Source: Actinomycetota bacterium
GTDB lineage: Bacteria; Actinomycetota; Coriobacteriia; Anaerosomatales; Anaerosomataceae
Reading direction: 5' to 3'
Assembly (NCBI GenBank): GCA_009668945.1
Contig: SBEH01000004.1
Location: 107,830 to 157,505, forward strand
DNA: 49,676 nucleotides
Shown here: positions 35,037 to 43,471 of the stretch, in pieces
Position numbering within the stretch: the stretch's first letter is position 1
Layout: every line of letters begins with the position of its first letter
The notes under the pieces: generated by a model
What the model saw: only the letters and a program-made list of their open reading frames with translations
Told to the model about the DNA's origin: nothing
Databases searched by the model: none
Position numbers and translations under genes: made by a program

Positions 35037-35684
35037 ATGGGCGCTCTCGCGGTTGCCGCGGTTCTGGGATCGGCCGCTTCGGCGTACCTGCTCGGATTCG
35101 CGTTCCAGGCGCCGAGGCACAGCTTCTGGCGCAGCAAGCGCGGCATCTGGGCGCTCGTTCTCGTCTCGGTCTCGATGCTGACTCTGCCGCCTCAGGTGGT
35201 CGCGCTCGGCTCGTCGATGTCCGTCATGAGCGTAGCTGGTACGGCGGTGGAGGGCTTCACGCTGCCGCAGGGGTTCAATACCGGCGTCTACCTGGCGGCC
35301 TGGCTGGTCACCTCGGTGCTGGGCTTTCTCGCGGGAATCCGCATCTGGAAAGCGGGGCAGCCGGGCTGGCGCGAGGGGAGCTCGAAGGCCTACGACGCCT
35401 CTGGCGTGAGCCGCGTGAACGCGATGCTGCCGATGGCCGATACGCTCCCTGACGCGCTCGACGTGATCGCCCGCGCCGGTCTTTCCGAACGCGACGCCGA
35501 GCGTGCCGCCGCGGACATCCGCGAGGCGGGCCGAAGGTTCGCGAATGCGTTGCCGCCGAGCGACGGTGCGGCGTGGTCGCTGGTTGCCTCGAAGATTCCG
35601 GGCGCGGTGGCCGGGAAGGTGACGGGATACCTGCTCGAGGGTGCGGGCCGACGCGGTGCCGGAAGGGCGTCGGCCGAAGGCTAG
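35037..35684 (+). CDS. Unknown membrane protein inside the ornithine cluster
   Basis: No family recognised. 215 residues with three hydrophobic helices (about 3-23, 38-60 and 82-102), then a soluble Ala/Arg-rich C-terminal region (about 115-215). It sits 15 nt after ortB and 15 nt before oraS, within a tightly packed single-strand operon, so it is very probably cotranscribed and related to ornithine use. A transport, anchoring or B12-related role is possible but nothing in the sequence shows it. Confidence 0.75.
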   Translation: MGALAVAAVLGSAASAYLLGFAFQAPRHSFWRSKRGIWALVLVSVSMLTLPPQVVALGSSMSVMSVAGTAVEGFTLPQGFNTGVYLAAWLVTSVLGFLAGIRIWKAGQPGWREGSSKAYDASGVSRVNAMLPMADTLPDALDVIARAGLSERDAERAAADIREAGRRFANALPPSDGAAWSLVASKIPGAVAGKVTGYLLEGAGRRGAGRASAEG

Positions 35685-35699
35685 CCAGAAGGAGCGCCG

Positions 35700-36059
35700 A
35701 TGGCACGCGAGGACACGTTCGCCGAAGCCCGAAAGCACCTCGCGGGGCTGGGTGACGCGGAGCTCGAGGCGCGGTTCTGGAGTCTCGCGCAGGAGTGCGT
35801 GGACCCTCTCGTCGAGCTCGCGCGCACCCACACGTCGCCGTCGATCGAGCGCAGCGTGCTGATGCGGATGGGCGTCGACTCGGTCACGTGCAAGGCCGTG
35901 GTCGCCGAGTGTGAAGCACGCGGCCTGCTCGGTCACGGCGCGGGGCACGTCGTCCTGGAGTGCATGCGGGCATGGAGTGTCGATTCGCCGGCCGCCGCGG
36001 CGAGATTGGCTGCAGGCGAGGGCTGGGATCTCGTCGAAGCGAAGTGGGGCGTGCGATGA
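35700..36059 (+). CDS. oraS: D-ornithine 4,5-aminomutase, small subunit
   Basis: 119-residue subunit of the adenosylcobalamin- and PLP-dependent mutase that converts D-ornithine to 2,4-diaminopentanoate. It is recognised by size, by helical segments with LARFWSLAEEIVDPL-like spacing (here FWSLAQECVDPLVELA) and TSPSIERSVLMRMG, and by overlap with oraE. AAGGAG lies upstream. The stop overlaps the oraE ATG (ATGA), ensuring equal synthesis. Confidence 0.9.
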   Translation: MAREDTFAEARKHLAGLGDAELEARFWSLAQECVDPLVELARTHTSPSIERSVLMRMGVDSVTCKAVVAECEARGLLGHGAGHVVLECMRAWSVDSPAAAARLAAGEGWDLVEAKWGVR

Positions 36060-38314
36060 CCGACCCCGATGCTCGCTTCGGCAAGCCGCTCACAGACGCG
36101 CCGCTCGATCCGAACGAGAAGCTCGATGTCGGCGCGCTGCTCGACGGGTTGGCCGAGTATCGGCCCCGCCGTCATGGTTGGACGTGGCGCACACTCGTGC
36201 CCGGCCAGCGTACCCACGAGTTCACCTATCACGAGACGTCCGAGCCGCTCGAGCGGGGGATCCCGCTGCCGGCCGCGCACTACTTCGAGAGCATCGATCC
36301 GCAGCCCGAGTGCGTGATCACCACCGAGATCGCCTCGGGACGCCCCGAAGACGACATCCGCCGGATGCGGATGGCCGCCTGGCACGGTGCCGATCACATC
36401 ATGGTCATCCGCACCGCAGGACAGAGCCACATGGACGGACTGCTCGAGGGCACTCCTGAAGGCGTAGGAGGCATCGCGGTCACCCGGAAGCAGGTGCGCC
36501 TCTCCCGCCGCGCGCTCGATCTCATCGAGGACGAGGTCGGCCGGCCCATCAACTTCCACAGCTACGTGAGCGGTGTCGCCGGACCCGAGATCGCCGTGAT
36601 GTTCGCCGAGGAGGGCGTGAACGGCGCGCACCAGGACCCGCAGTACAACGTCCTCTACCGCAACATCAACATGTACCGGAGTTTCGTGGATGCCGCTGTG
36701 GCCAAGCACATCATGGCGGCGGCGGGCATTCTGCAGATCGACGGCGCGCACAACGCGAACGCCACGGCGGTCAAGGCGTGGAAGGTCATGCCCGAACTGC
36801 TAGTGCAGCACGCCATCAACTGTGCATACTCCGAGGCCGTCGGCATGCCGGCCGATCGCATCGCGCTCTCAACGGTGCCGCCGGATGCTGCTCCCGCGCC
36901 TTGCATGCGCATGGACCTGCCATTCGCGATAGCGCTGCGAGACCTCTTCGGCAGGTACAAGATGCGAGCCCAGCAGAACACGCGGTACATGGAGTCCGAC
37001 GGGCGCGACGCCACCGTATCGCACGTCATGAACCTGCTCATCTCGCGTCTGACGAGTGCGGACATCCAGTCCACGATCACTCCGGACGAGGGCCGGAACG
37101 TCCCGTGGCACTACAACAACGTGGCAGCGGTGGACACCGCAAAGCAGTCGCTCATCGGGATGGACGGGCTGCGCGAGATGGTGCGGGTGGATCGCGAGAA
37201 CCCGGAACTCAAGGCGCGCGTTCGGGAGATCAAGGAGCGCGCGGTGCTCTTCCTCGAAGCGATGCTCTCCGACGGCGGGTACTTCGCCGGTGTGGAGAAG
37301 GCCTACTTCGTGGACTCTGGCGAGTATCCGGAGACCAACGACGACGGCATCGCGCGCGATAGCGCAGGCGGTGTGGCGGTCGGCTCGATCGTACCGCGCG
37401 CGGCGGACTATCTCGCACCGGTCTGCCATCACTTCGGCGAGAACCATCTGCCTGCAGGGTACCGCGGGCGCTCCTTCGGCGAGGCGGCCCCGTGCGACCT
37501 CATCGGCGGCTGCACGCTGTGCGACGACACGAAGGTGCCGTTCATCGACGAACTCGACCCAGAAGACAACGCGAAGACGAGGCTTGCGCAGACCGCGGAA
37601 GCACGTCGAGCCGGCCTCATCACACCCGAGGTCGAGTGGGCGGGTGATGGGATCGTGGCGGTCACGATGTTCCTGCCCGCCGCCGAGCCGGTCGCTGAAG
37701 CGGCTGCGCTCGAACTCGGCCGTGCGATGAACCTCGAGGACTGCGAGGTCATCCACAAGCGCGTGATGCACCCGGCCGAAGGCACGCTGATCGAGCTCAA
37801 GGGCCGGCTTGACGTTGCTGTCGATCCGGCGTCACTTACCCTCCTCGAACCGGCGGACCTGCTAGGTGACGACGAAATGCGCGAGTTCGTCCACGCGCGC
37901 AACGTACGCGTGGTGGCCGCTACCGTCGGTGAAGACGAACACTCGGTGGGCATGCGCGAGATCATCGATATCAAGCACGGCGGCCTGGAGAAGTGGGGTT
38001 TCCGGGTCACCTATCTCGGCACGAGCGTGCCCATCGAGAAGGTGCTGGACGCTGCCATCGAGCATGCCGCGAGCGCCGTGCTCATCTCGACGATCATCAC
38101 GCACGCCGACGTGCACCGGGAGATGATGGAGAAGCTGAGCGCTCTGGCCGAGGAGAAGGGCGTGCGCGACAAGTTGCTGCTCATCGCCGGCGGTACGCAG
38201 GTGAACGACGAGATCGCACGCGAGAGCGGAATGGACGCGGGCTTCGGCAGACGCACCAAGGGCGCGGCGGTCGCGAGCTTCATCGTGCGCAAGATGTGCG
38301 AGCGCGGGCTGTAG
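36056..38314 (+). CDS. oraE: D-ornithine 4,5-aminomutase, large B12/PLP subunit
   Basis: Catalytic subunit, 752 residues. The N-terminal TIM-barrel part includes RTAGQSHMDGLLEGTPEG and INFHSYVSGVAGPEIAVMFAEEGVNGAHQDPQYNV-type conserved segments. The C-terminal cobalamin-binding Rossmann domain carries the base-off motif DxHxxG as DEHSVG (627-632), with His629 as the cobalt ligand, and later GGTQVNDE. The first ATG overlapping oraS (36056) is the natural start. It requires reactivation by a chaperone; a MutL/GlmL-type gene follows 15 nt downstream. Confidence 0.95.
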   Translation: MTDPDARFGKPLTDAPLDPNEKLDVGALLDGLAEYRPRRHGWTWRTLVPGQRTHEFTYHETSEPLERGIPLPAAHYFESIDPQPECVITTEIASGRPEDDIRRMRMAAWHGADHIMVIRTAGQSHMDGLLEGTPEGVGGIAVTRKQVRLSRRALDLIEDEVGRPINFHSYVSGVAGPEIAVMFAEEGVNGAHQDPQYNVLYRNINMYRSFVDAAVAKHIMAAAGILQIDGAHNANATAVKAWKVMPELLVQHAINCAYSEAVGMPADRIALSTVPPDAAPAPCMRMDLPFAIALRDLFGRYKMRAQQNTRYMESDGRDATVSHVMNLLISRLTSADIQSTITPDEGRNVPWHYNNVAAVDTAKQSLIGMDGLREMVRVDRENPELKARVREIKERAVLFLEAMLSDGGYFAGVEKAYFVDSGEYPETNDDGIARDSAGGVAVGSIVPRAADYLAPVCHHFGENHLPAGYRGRSFGEAAPCDLIGGCTLCDDTKVPFIDELDPEDNAKTRLAQTAEARRAGLITPEVEWAGDGIVAVTMFLPAAEPVAEAAALELGRAMNLEDCEVIHKRVMHPAEGTLIELKGRLDVAVDPASLTLLEPADLLGDDEMREFVHARNVRVVAATVGEDEHSVGMREIIDIKHGGLEKWGFRVTYLGTSVPIEKVLDAAIEHAASAVLISTIITHADVHREMMEKLSALAEEKGVRDKLLLIAGGTQVNDEIARESGMDAGFGRRTKGAAVASFIVRKMCERGL

Positions 38315-38329
38315 GGCGAGAATGTCCCC

Positions 38330-39676
38330 ATGCCTGACTCCCGCCGCATAGACGCACTCGTCGCCGAGATTGGCTCCACCACCACCCTGGTGTGCGCTTT
38401 CGACGGGCTGTCCGACGGTGCCGAAGGCGGTCCGCGACTCGTCGGCCAGGGGTTCGCGCCGACGAGCGTGGCCGCGGGCGACGTGGGGATCGGGCTGGCG
38501 GCCGCGCGCGCGATGCTCGAGGAGCAGGTCGGACTGCTGGAGCCTGCCATAACCCTCGCGACGTCTTCGGCGGCAGGCGGCCTGCGCATGACGGTGCACG
38601 GCCTCACGCAGAAGATGACAGCGATGGCGGCGCGCGAAGCGGCGCTCGGCGCAGGTGGCGTCGTCGAGTATCAGACCGCCGGACGGCTGCGTGAGAGAGA
38701 CCTCGAGGCGATCGATCGTGCGCGCCCCGGGCTCGTCCTGCTCGCAGGCGGTGTCGAGGGCGGCGACAGCGAGGTCGTGCTCCACAACGCACGGCAGCTG
38801 TGCGGCCTCAGCTCGCGTCCGACTGTCGTGTACGCGGGCAACTCCGCGGCCGCTGAAGAATCGCAAGCGGTGCTCGAGGCCGCCGGATTCCGTGTGACTG
38901 TCACGAGCAACGTCTACCCGGTCGTCGACGAGCTCGACATCGTACCTGCGCGCCATGCGATCCACGACGCGTTCGAGGAGCACATCACGCGTGCGCCCGG
39001 GATGGAGCACATCGCCGAGTTCGTGAGCGGCGGGATCCTGCCCACGCCTGGCGCCGTGCTCATGGCAACCGAACTGCTTGCCGAAGAGATCGGCGACCTC
39101 GTGGTGATCGACGTCGGCGGCGCGACCACCGACGTGCACTCCGTGACCGACGGCTCTCCGGAGTACGCCGCGATCGCCACCGACCCGCAGCCGCACGCCA
39201 AGCGCACGGTGGAGGGCGACCTGGGGACGTACGTGAGCGCGAGCCACACCGCCGCTCTCCTGCCGCCCGCCGAGCGCCCGCGGCTGCTGCCACCGGCCGT
39301 TCCGGCTACCGACGAGGAGCGCGCAGCAGCCGCGGCGCTGGCGCGCGCCGCCGCCCGGACGGCGGTGGAGCGACACGCCGGAAGGCTCGCCCACCTGTAC
39401 ACGCCTCGCGGTCGCCAGACGGTCGCGCGTGGGCGAGACCTTACGGCGTGTCGCCTCGTGATCGGCACGGGCGGCGCGCTCACGCGCCTGCCCGGCGGCC
39501 TCGCGACGCTGGAGAGCGTGCGGGCAGGCGCGGCGGGCGGCGAGGCGCTGCTGCCGCCGGCCGACGCGCGTGTAGCGCTCGACGCACTGTACGTCTTCGC
39601 GGCGTGCGGGGCGCTTTCCACGCACTTCCCGGCGAGCGCGTGCGTCGCGCTGATGCGCGCGAGCGCGTGCGTCTAG
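38330..39676 (+). CDS. MutL/GlmL-type B12-mutase reactivating chaperone
   Basis: 448-residue actin/Hsp70-fold ATPase of the MutL/GlmL family, thought to remove damaged cobalamin from adenosylcobalamin mutases. Phosphate-binding motifs are visible at the N-terminus (EIGSTTTLVCAFD) and in the middle (VVIDVGGATTDVHSV), as in diol-dehydratase reactivases. GTGGALTRLPGG near residue 380 fits the adenosine motif. Its position after oraSE indicates OraSE as the client. The C-terminal segment (ALDALYVFAACGALST) aligns with the family's end, so the gene is complete. The following 214 bp (39677-39890) carry no supported gene. Confidence 0.92.
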   Translation: MPDSRRIDALVAEIGSTTTLVCAFDGLSDGAEGGPRLVGQGFAPTSVAAGDVGIGLAAARAMLEEQVGLLEPAITLATSSAAGGLRMTVHGLTQKMTAMAAREAALGAGGVVEYQTAGRLRERDLEAIDRARPGLVLLAGGVEGGDSEVVLHNARQLCGLSSRPTVVYAGNSAAAEESQAVLEAAGFRVTVTSNVYPVVDELDIVPARHAIHDAFEEHITRAPGMEHIAEFVSGGILPTPGAVLMATELLAEEIGDLVVIDVGGATTDVHSVTDGSPEYAAIATDPQPHAKRTVEGDLGTYVSASHTAALLPPAERPRLLPPAVPATDEERAAAAALARAAARTAVERHAGRLAHLYTPRGRQTVARGRDLTACRLVIGTGGALTRLPGGLATLESVRAGAAGGEALLPPADARVALDALYVFAACGALSTHFPASACVALMRASACV

Positions 39677-39890
39677 CTTCGGCGGAGCGCGTGCTGGCGC
39701 CCGTGCCGTTCGCCGCCGCCAACGCGCCGCTCGCGCGCGGCCGTCTTCCGCTCTCCGAGCGCCTTCTACCGCCTCCGGCGTGCCCTCTCCCGCTATCGGA
39801 TTCGTGGGCCGACACTATGCGCATGACGGGAGCAACGCGTCCGAGGGCCCTCGGAAGCGACTCCCCCGACGAGTAATGAAGGAGGGAATC

Positions 39891-41381
39891 ATGGTTGACG
39901 CAGTGGCCGTCCACGACAAGGAGTTCGAACTCCCGAAGAAGGAAATGGTCAGGATCATCACCGCCTCGTCGATGGGGACGATGATCGAGTGGTACGACTT
40001 CTACATCTTCGGGAGCCTCGCGGCAGTCATCGCGAGCAAGTTCTACCAGACCGGCACGCCGATCGGTGACATGATCGCCTGGCTGGCCGCGTTCGCAGTC
40101 GGCTTCATCGTCCGGCCGTTCGGCGCAGTCGTGTTCGGCCGCGTGGGTGACATCATCGGCCGGAAGTACACGTTCCTCGTGACGATGACGCTCATGGGCG
40201 TGTGCACGTTCGCAGTCGGCCTGTTGCCGACCATCGACAAGATCGGTCCGATCGCCGGTGTCATCTTGATCTTCCTGCGTATCCTGCAGGGCCTTGCACT
40301 CGGCGGCGAGTACGGTGGCGCGGCGACGTACGTGGCGGAGCACGCTCCGCACGGCAAGCGCGGTTTCTACACGAGCTTCATCCAGATCACCGCGACGGCC
40401 GGCCTGTTCATGTCACTCGGCGTCATCCTTGCATCGCGGACGTTCCTCGGCGAGGAGACGTTCGATGCTTGGGGCTGGCGTATCCCGTTCCTGCTCTCGA
40501 TCTTGCTCGTCATGGTCTCGCTGTACATCCGCTACAAGATGCGTGAGTCCCCGCTGTTCGCCAAGCTGAAGAAGTCGGGCGGCACGTCGAAGAACCCGAT
40601 CCTCGAGAGCTTCGGCAACAAGTACAACCTCAAGTGGGTTCTGCTCGCACTCTTCGGCGCCACGATGGGCCAGGGCGTGGTGTGGTACACCGGGCAGTTC
40701 TACGCGCTGTTCTACCTGCAGAAGGTGTTCAACGTGAGCCTGGTGGAGTCGAACTACATCGTTGCGGGCGCGCTGCTGCTCGCCACGCCGTTCTTCGTGG
40801 TCATGGGCAAGCTCTCCGACACGGTCGGCCGCAAGAAGATCATGCTCACCGGCATGGCGCTGGCTGTGACCACGTACTACCCGATCTACAACCTGATGGC
40901 ACGCTATGCGCCCGCGTTCCCCACAGACCCGGCTGTCATCGAGAAGCTCGCGGTGAAGAGCCAGGTCATCGGTTGGTTCGGCTACTCCGGATACAACCCC
41001 TGGATTCTCGCAGCGTGCATATTCGTGCAGGTGTTCTACGTGACGATGGTCTACGGCCCGATCGCCGCATTCCTGGTCGAGCTCTTCCCGACCAAGATCC
41101 GGTACACCTCGATGTCTCTGCCGTACCACATCGGCAACGGTGTGTTCGGCGGCCTCGTTCCGATCATCGGCCTCTCGCTCCTCGAGAAGACGGGCAACGG
41201 CTTCGCCGGTCTGTGGTACCCGATGGGCATCGCGGCGATCTGCTTCATCGTCGGCGCGAAGATGGTGCAGGAAACGAACCACATCGACATCCACAAGGAC
41301 GAGTCGATCGCACAGTCCACTGGCCAGGTCGTGAACTTCCCGTTCGCGGAGCCAGGCCCCCCCGAGCACGGTACCACGTAG
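39891..41381 (+). CDS. MFS metabolite/H+ symporter, possible ornithine or amino acid carrier
   Basis: Twelve-helix major facilitator transporter of the metabolite:H+ symporter (ProP/ShiA/KgtP-like) family, 496 residues from ATG 39891 with GGAGGG upstream. Family hallmarks are SSMGTMIEWYDFYIFGSLA at the N-terminus, FGRVGDIIGRKYT in the first cytoplasmic loop, LRILQGLALGGEYGGA, and GKLSDTVGRKKIM in the second half. An insertion between helices 8 and 9 (about residues 330-360, AFPTDPAVIEK...) is longer than usual. Its place between the OraSE chaperone and the ornithine racemase suggests ornithine or a related amino acid as substrate (inference). Confidence 0.88.
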   Translation: MVDAVAVHDKEFELPKKEMVRIITASSMGTMIEWYDFYIFGSLAAVIASKFYQTGTPIGDMIAWLAAFAVGFIVRPFGAVVFGRVGDIIGRKYTFLVTMTLMGVCTFAVGLLPTIDKIGPIAGVILIFLRILQGLALGGEYGGAATYVAEHAPHGKRGFYTSFIQITATAGLFMSLGVILASRTFLGEETFDAWGWRIPFLLSILLVMVSLYIRYKMRESPLFAKLKKSGGTSKNPILESFGNKYNLKWVLLALFGATMGQGVVWYTGQFYALFYLQKVFNVSLVESNYIVAGALLLATPFFVVMGKLSDTVGRKKIMLTGMALAVTTYYPIYNLMARYAPAFPTDPAVIEKLAVKSQVIGWFGYSGYNPWILAACIFVQVFYVTMVYGPIAAFLVELFPTKIRYTSMSLPYHIGNGVFGGLVPIIGLSLLEKTGNGFAGLWYPMGIAAICFIVGAKMVQETNHIDIHKDESIAQSTGQVVNFPFAEPGPPEHGTT

Positions 41382-41417
41382 GCACGCGGGACCACCCCCA
41401 GGGTCCCGTAGCCGAAG

Positions 41418-41450
41418 GGCGCGCATCCGGTTCACCGGGTGCGCGCCTTT
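41418..41450 (+). terminator. Intrinsic terminator after the MFS gene
   Basis: A long GC-rich hairpin (GGCGCGCA at 41418-41425 with TGCGCGCC at 41440-41447, extended inward by CCGG/CCGG-type pairs), followed by TTT. It separates the ord-to-MFS transcript from the racemase gene, which therefore likely has its own promoter within 41451-41540. Confidence 0.75.
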
Positions 41451-41540
41451 CACATTCGGCGGGACCGCGGCCGCATCGCCGATTCCTGCGTGGCGTACCA
41501 TAGGCAGCGTACGCACCACTCGCCCGATACTGGAGCCGCC

Positions 41541-42605
41541 ATGCTCGCCAGGGCCACCGTCACCACCGACCTCGGCAAGGTCGAGGAGAACACGCGCACC
41601 ATCGTCGACGCGCTGGACGGACGCGGTGTCATCGGCGTCACAAAGGTGACATGCGGTTCGCCCGAGGTTGCACGCGCCATGCTAGCCGGTGGAGCGGCCG
41701 GGATCGCCGACTCCAGGCTCGAGAACATCGAGCGCATGCGCGAGGCTGGCGTACCGGCCGAGTTCTGGTTGCTCCGCGCACCCTCGCCGTTGCTCGCCGA
41801 TGAGACGGTCCGCCTGGCTGACGTCTCGCTTGAAAGTGAACTCGAGACGGTGGGAGCGCTCGCCACCGCCGCCGCGCGGCTCGGCAAGACGCACCGCATC
41901 GTCGCGATGGTGGACCTCGGTGACCTGCGTGAGGGTGTCATGCCCGCGGATCTGCCCGCGTTCGTGGAGGCTGCCGATGCACTGCCGAACATCGAAGTCT
42001 ACGGCATCGGCACGAGCCTTACGTGCTATGGCGCCGTCGTGCCCGACGCGCAGAACCTCGGCGAGCTCGCGGCGCTTGCGCAGTCTGCGGAATCCCGGCT
42101 GGGCCGACGGCTGCACCTGAGCGGCGGCATGTCGAGCTCGCTCGATGCGCTCATCGAAGGCGCGCTGCCGGCGCGCGTGGACGGCCTGCGGATCGGCGAG
42201 AGCATCCTGCTCGGTGTCTCCACGGTGACGCGCAAGCCGATCCTCGGCCTGCACACCGACGCCATCGTCGCGAGCGCCCCGGTGATCGAATGCCTCCGGA
42301 AGCCGAGCATGCCGCGCGGGACGATCGCGCAGGACGCCTTCGGCGGCACGCCGGCGTTCGAGGACCTCGGCGAGCGGATGCGCGCCATCTGCGCCATCGG
42401 GCACCAGGACGTCGTGCCGACCGACATCGCACCGCTCGATCCGCGGGTGCGCGTGCTCGGTGCGTCGAGTGACCATCTCGTGCTGGACGTGGAGGACCTG
42501 CCAGAAGCGCCGCGGCCGGGTGATGCGATTTCGTTCGTGCCCGGCTACTCGGCCACGCTGCGGCTGTTCACGTCTCCGTACGTGGAGAAGCGCTTCGTCG
42601 GCTGA
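41541..42605 (+). CDS. orr: Ornithine racemase (alanine racemase-like, PLP)
   Basis: 354-residue PLP racemase of the alanine racemase N-terminal family, predicted to convert L-ornithine to the D-ornithine needed by OraSE. The PLP Lys is in GVTKVTCG (about 32-39). MVDLGDLREGVMP (about 131-143) is typical of ornithine racemases, and SGGMSSSLDAL and RIGESILLG bind the cofactor phosphate. The context with the complete oxidative ornithine pathway separates it from ordinary alanine racemases. ATG 41541 with GGAG upstream. Confidence 0.9.
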   Translation: MLARATVTTDLGKVEENTRTIVDALDGRGVIGVTKVTCGSPEVARAMLAGGAAGIADSRLENIERMREAGVPAEFWLLRAPSPLLADETVRLADVSLESELETVGALATAAARLGKTHRIVAMVDLGDLREGVMPADLPAFVEAADALPNIEVYGIGTSLTCYGAVVPDAQNLGELAALAQSAESRLGRRLHLSGGMSSSLDALIEGALPARVDGLRIGESILLGVSTVTRKPILGLHTDAIVASAPVIECLRKPSMPRGTIAQDAFGGTPAFEDLGERMRAICAIGHQDVVPTDIAPLDPRVRVLGASSDHLVLDVEDLPEAPRPGDAISFVPGYSATLRLFTSPYVEKRFVG

Positions 42606-42607
42606 AG

Positions 42608-42631
42608 CGCCGCCCGGCGAGCTAGGCGGCG
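42608..42631. terminator. Short hairpin between convergent genes
   Basis: A 7-bp stem (CGCCGCC 42608-42614 with 42625-42631) just after the orr stop, overlapping the end of the minus-strand small frame. It could serve both directions. It is weak and has no T tract. Confidence 0.3.
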
Positions 42632-42804
42632 GCTCTCGGCTTCGGCGGCTTCTTCGGCACGAACCAGCCGAGCAGCGTGAGTCCCGTGACTGTCGCGCAG
42701 ATGATGTAGGCGGTCTTCTCGGTCCAGTGGAAGAGGTACACGCTCCCGGCGTATACGACCACGAGTCAAACGACGAGTCCGATGATCCTGCCGACCCACT
42801 TCAT
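42622..42804 (-). pseudogene. Small two-helix membrane protein frame interrupted by an in-frame TGA
   Basis: From ATG 42804, preceded by a good GAGGGAG ribosome site, the frame reads MKWVGRIIGLVV, then TGA (42766-42768). It continues without interruption as LVVVYAGSVYLFHWTEKTAYIIC... to a TAG at 42622-42624, 60 residues in all. Both parts make sense as one protein: two transmembrane helices and a basic C-terminus (VPKKPPKPRAAA). The simplest reading is a nonsense change, for example Trp TGG to TGA, inside the first helix, or a sequencing error. Nine nucleotides after the TGA is an imperfect 8-bp hairpin (GTATACGC, loop CGGGA, GCGTGTAC), so recoding cannot be excluded. Confidence 0.55.
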
Positions 42805-42881
42805 GATCGCACTCCCTCGACTGCCGGCATCCACCCGACATCATACCCGCCCGCACCGTAGCGCTCCCGTACAATCGCTGC

Positions 42882-43400
42882 ATGCGCAGACGTGCCGCCA
42901 TAGCGCTCGCCCTCACCGCGGCTCTCGTGTACGGTTGCACGCCGGCGCCCGAGCCGTCGGCCGACGCGCCCGCCACCACGCGCGCGGTAGTGGTGCGCCA
43001 GACCGACGGAGATACCGCACGCTTCGTCCTCGACGGAGGCGCTGAGGAGAGCGTGCGCTTCATCGGCATCGACACACCGGAAATCGGCGAGAACGCGGAG
43101 CCATTCGGCGAGGAAGCCGCTGCGTACACGGCCGGAGCGATCCCTGTCGGTGCGACGGTGTGGCTTGAGACCGACGCAGAACTGCGCGACAGGTACGGAA
43201 GGTTGCTCGCGTACGTGTGGCTCGAGGAGCCGGTGACCGGTGATGGGGCCGAGGTACGGGAGAAGATGCTCAACGCGCTTCTGGTGCTCGACGGATACGC
43301 CAACGCATATACCTACCCGCCCAACGTGAAGTACACGGACGTGCTGCGCGCGTGTGAACGCGAGGCGCGCGAGTCCGGCCGAGGGTTCTGGGCCGAGTAG
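42882..43400 (+). CDS. Thermonuclease-family (SNase-like) lipoprotein
   Basis: Extracytoplasmic nuclease with a staphylococcal-nuclease fold, 172 residues. The N-terminal signal sequence ends at YGC (Cys19), a slightly unusual lipobox, followed by a Pro/Ala linker. The SNase core shows DGDTARF (about 42-48), VRFIGIDTPE (with the first catalytic Arg and Asp) and RDRYGRLLAYVW (second Arg). These carry the expected catalytic Arg/Asp/Arg positions. It likely degrades extracellular nucleic acid for nutrient supply. It stands alone, with its own short upstream region. Confidence 0.9.
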   Translation: MRRRAAIALALTAALVYGCTPAPEPSADAPATTRAVVVRQTDGDTARFVLDGGAEESVRFIGIDTPEIGENAEPFGEEAAAYTAGAIPVGATVWLETDAELRDRYGRLLAYVWLEEPVTGDGAEVREKMLNALLVLDGYANAYTYPPNVKYTDVLRACEREARESGRGFWAE

Positions 43401-43471
43401 CCCTCCGGGTCCCTCCCGCGAACGCATGCGAGGTTGTAGACTGCGGGAGAGGCCCACTCAAGGAGGACTGC

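Noticed and set aside
39677-39890. Frameshifted continuation of the mutase chaperone gene
   Set aside because: An open frame follows the stop, but the chaperone already ends with the family's C-terminal segment, and the extra stretch is low-complexity Ala/Pro/Arg typical of non-coding GC-rich DNA.
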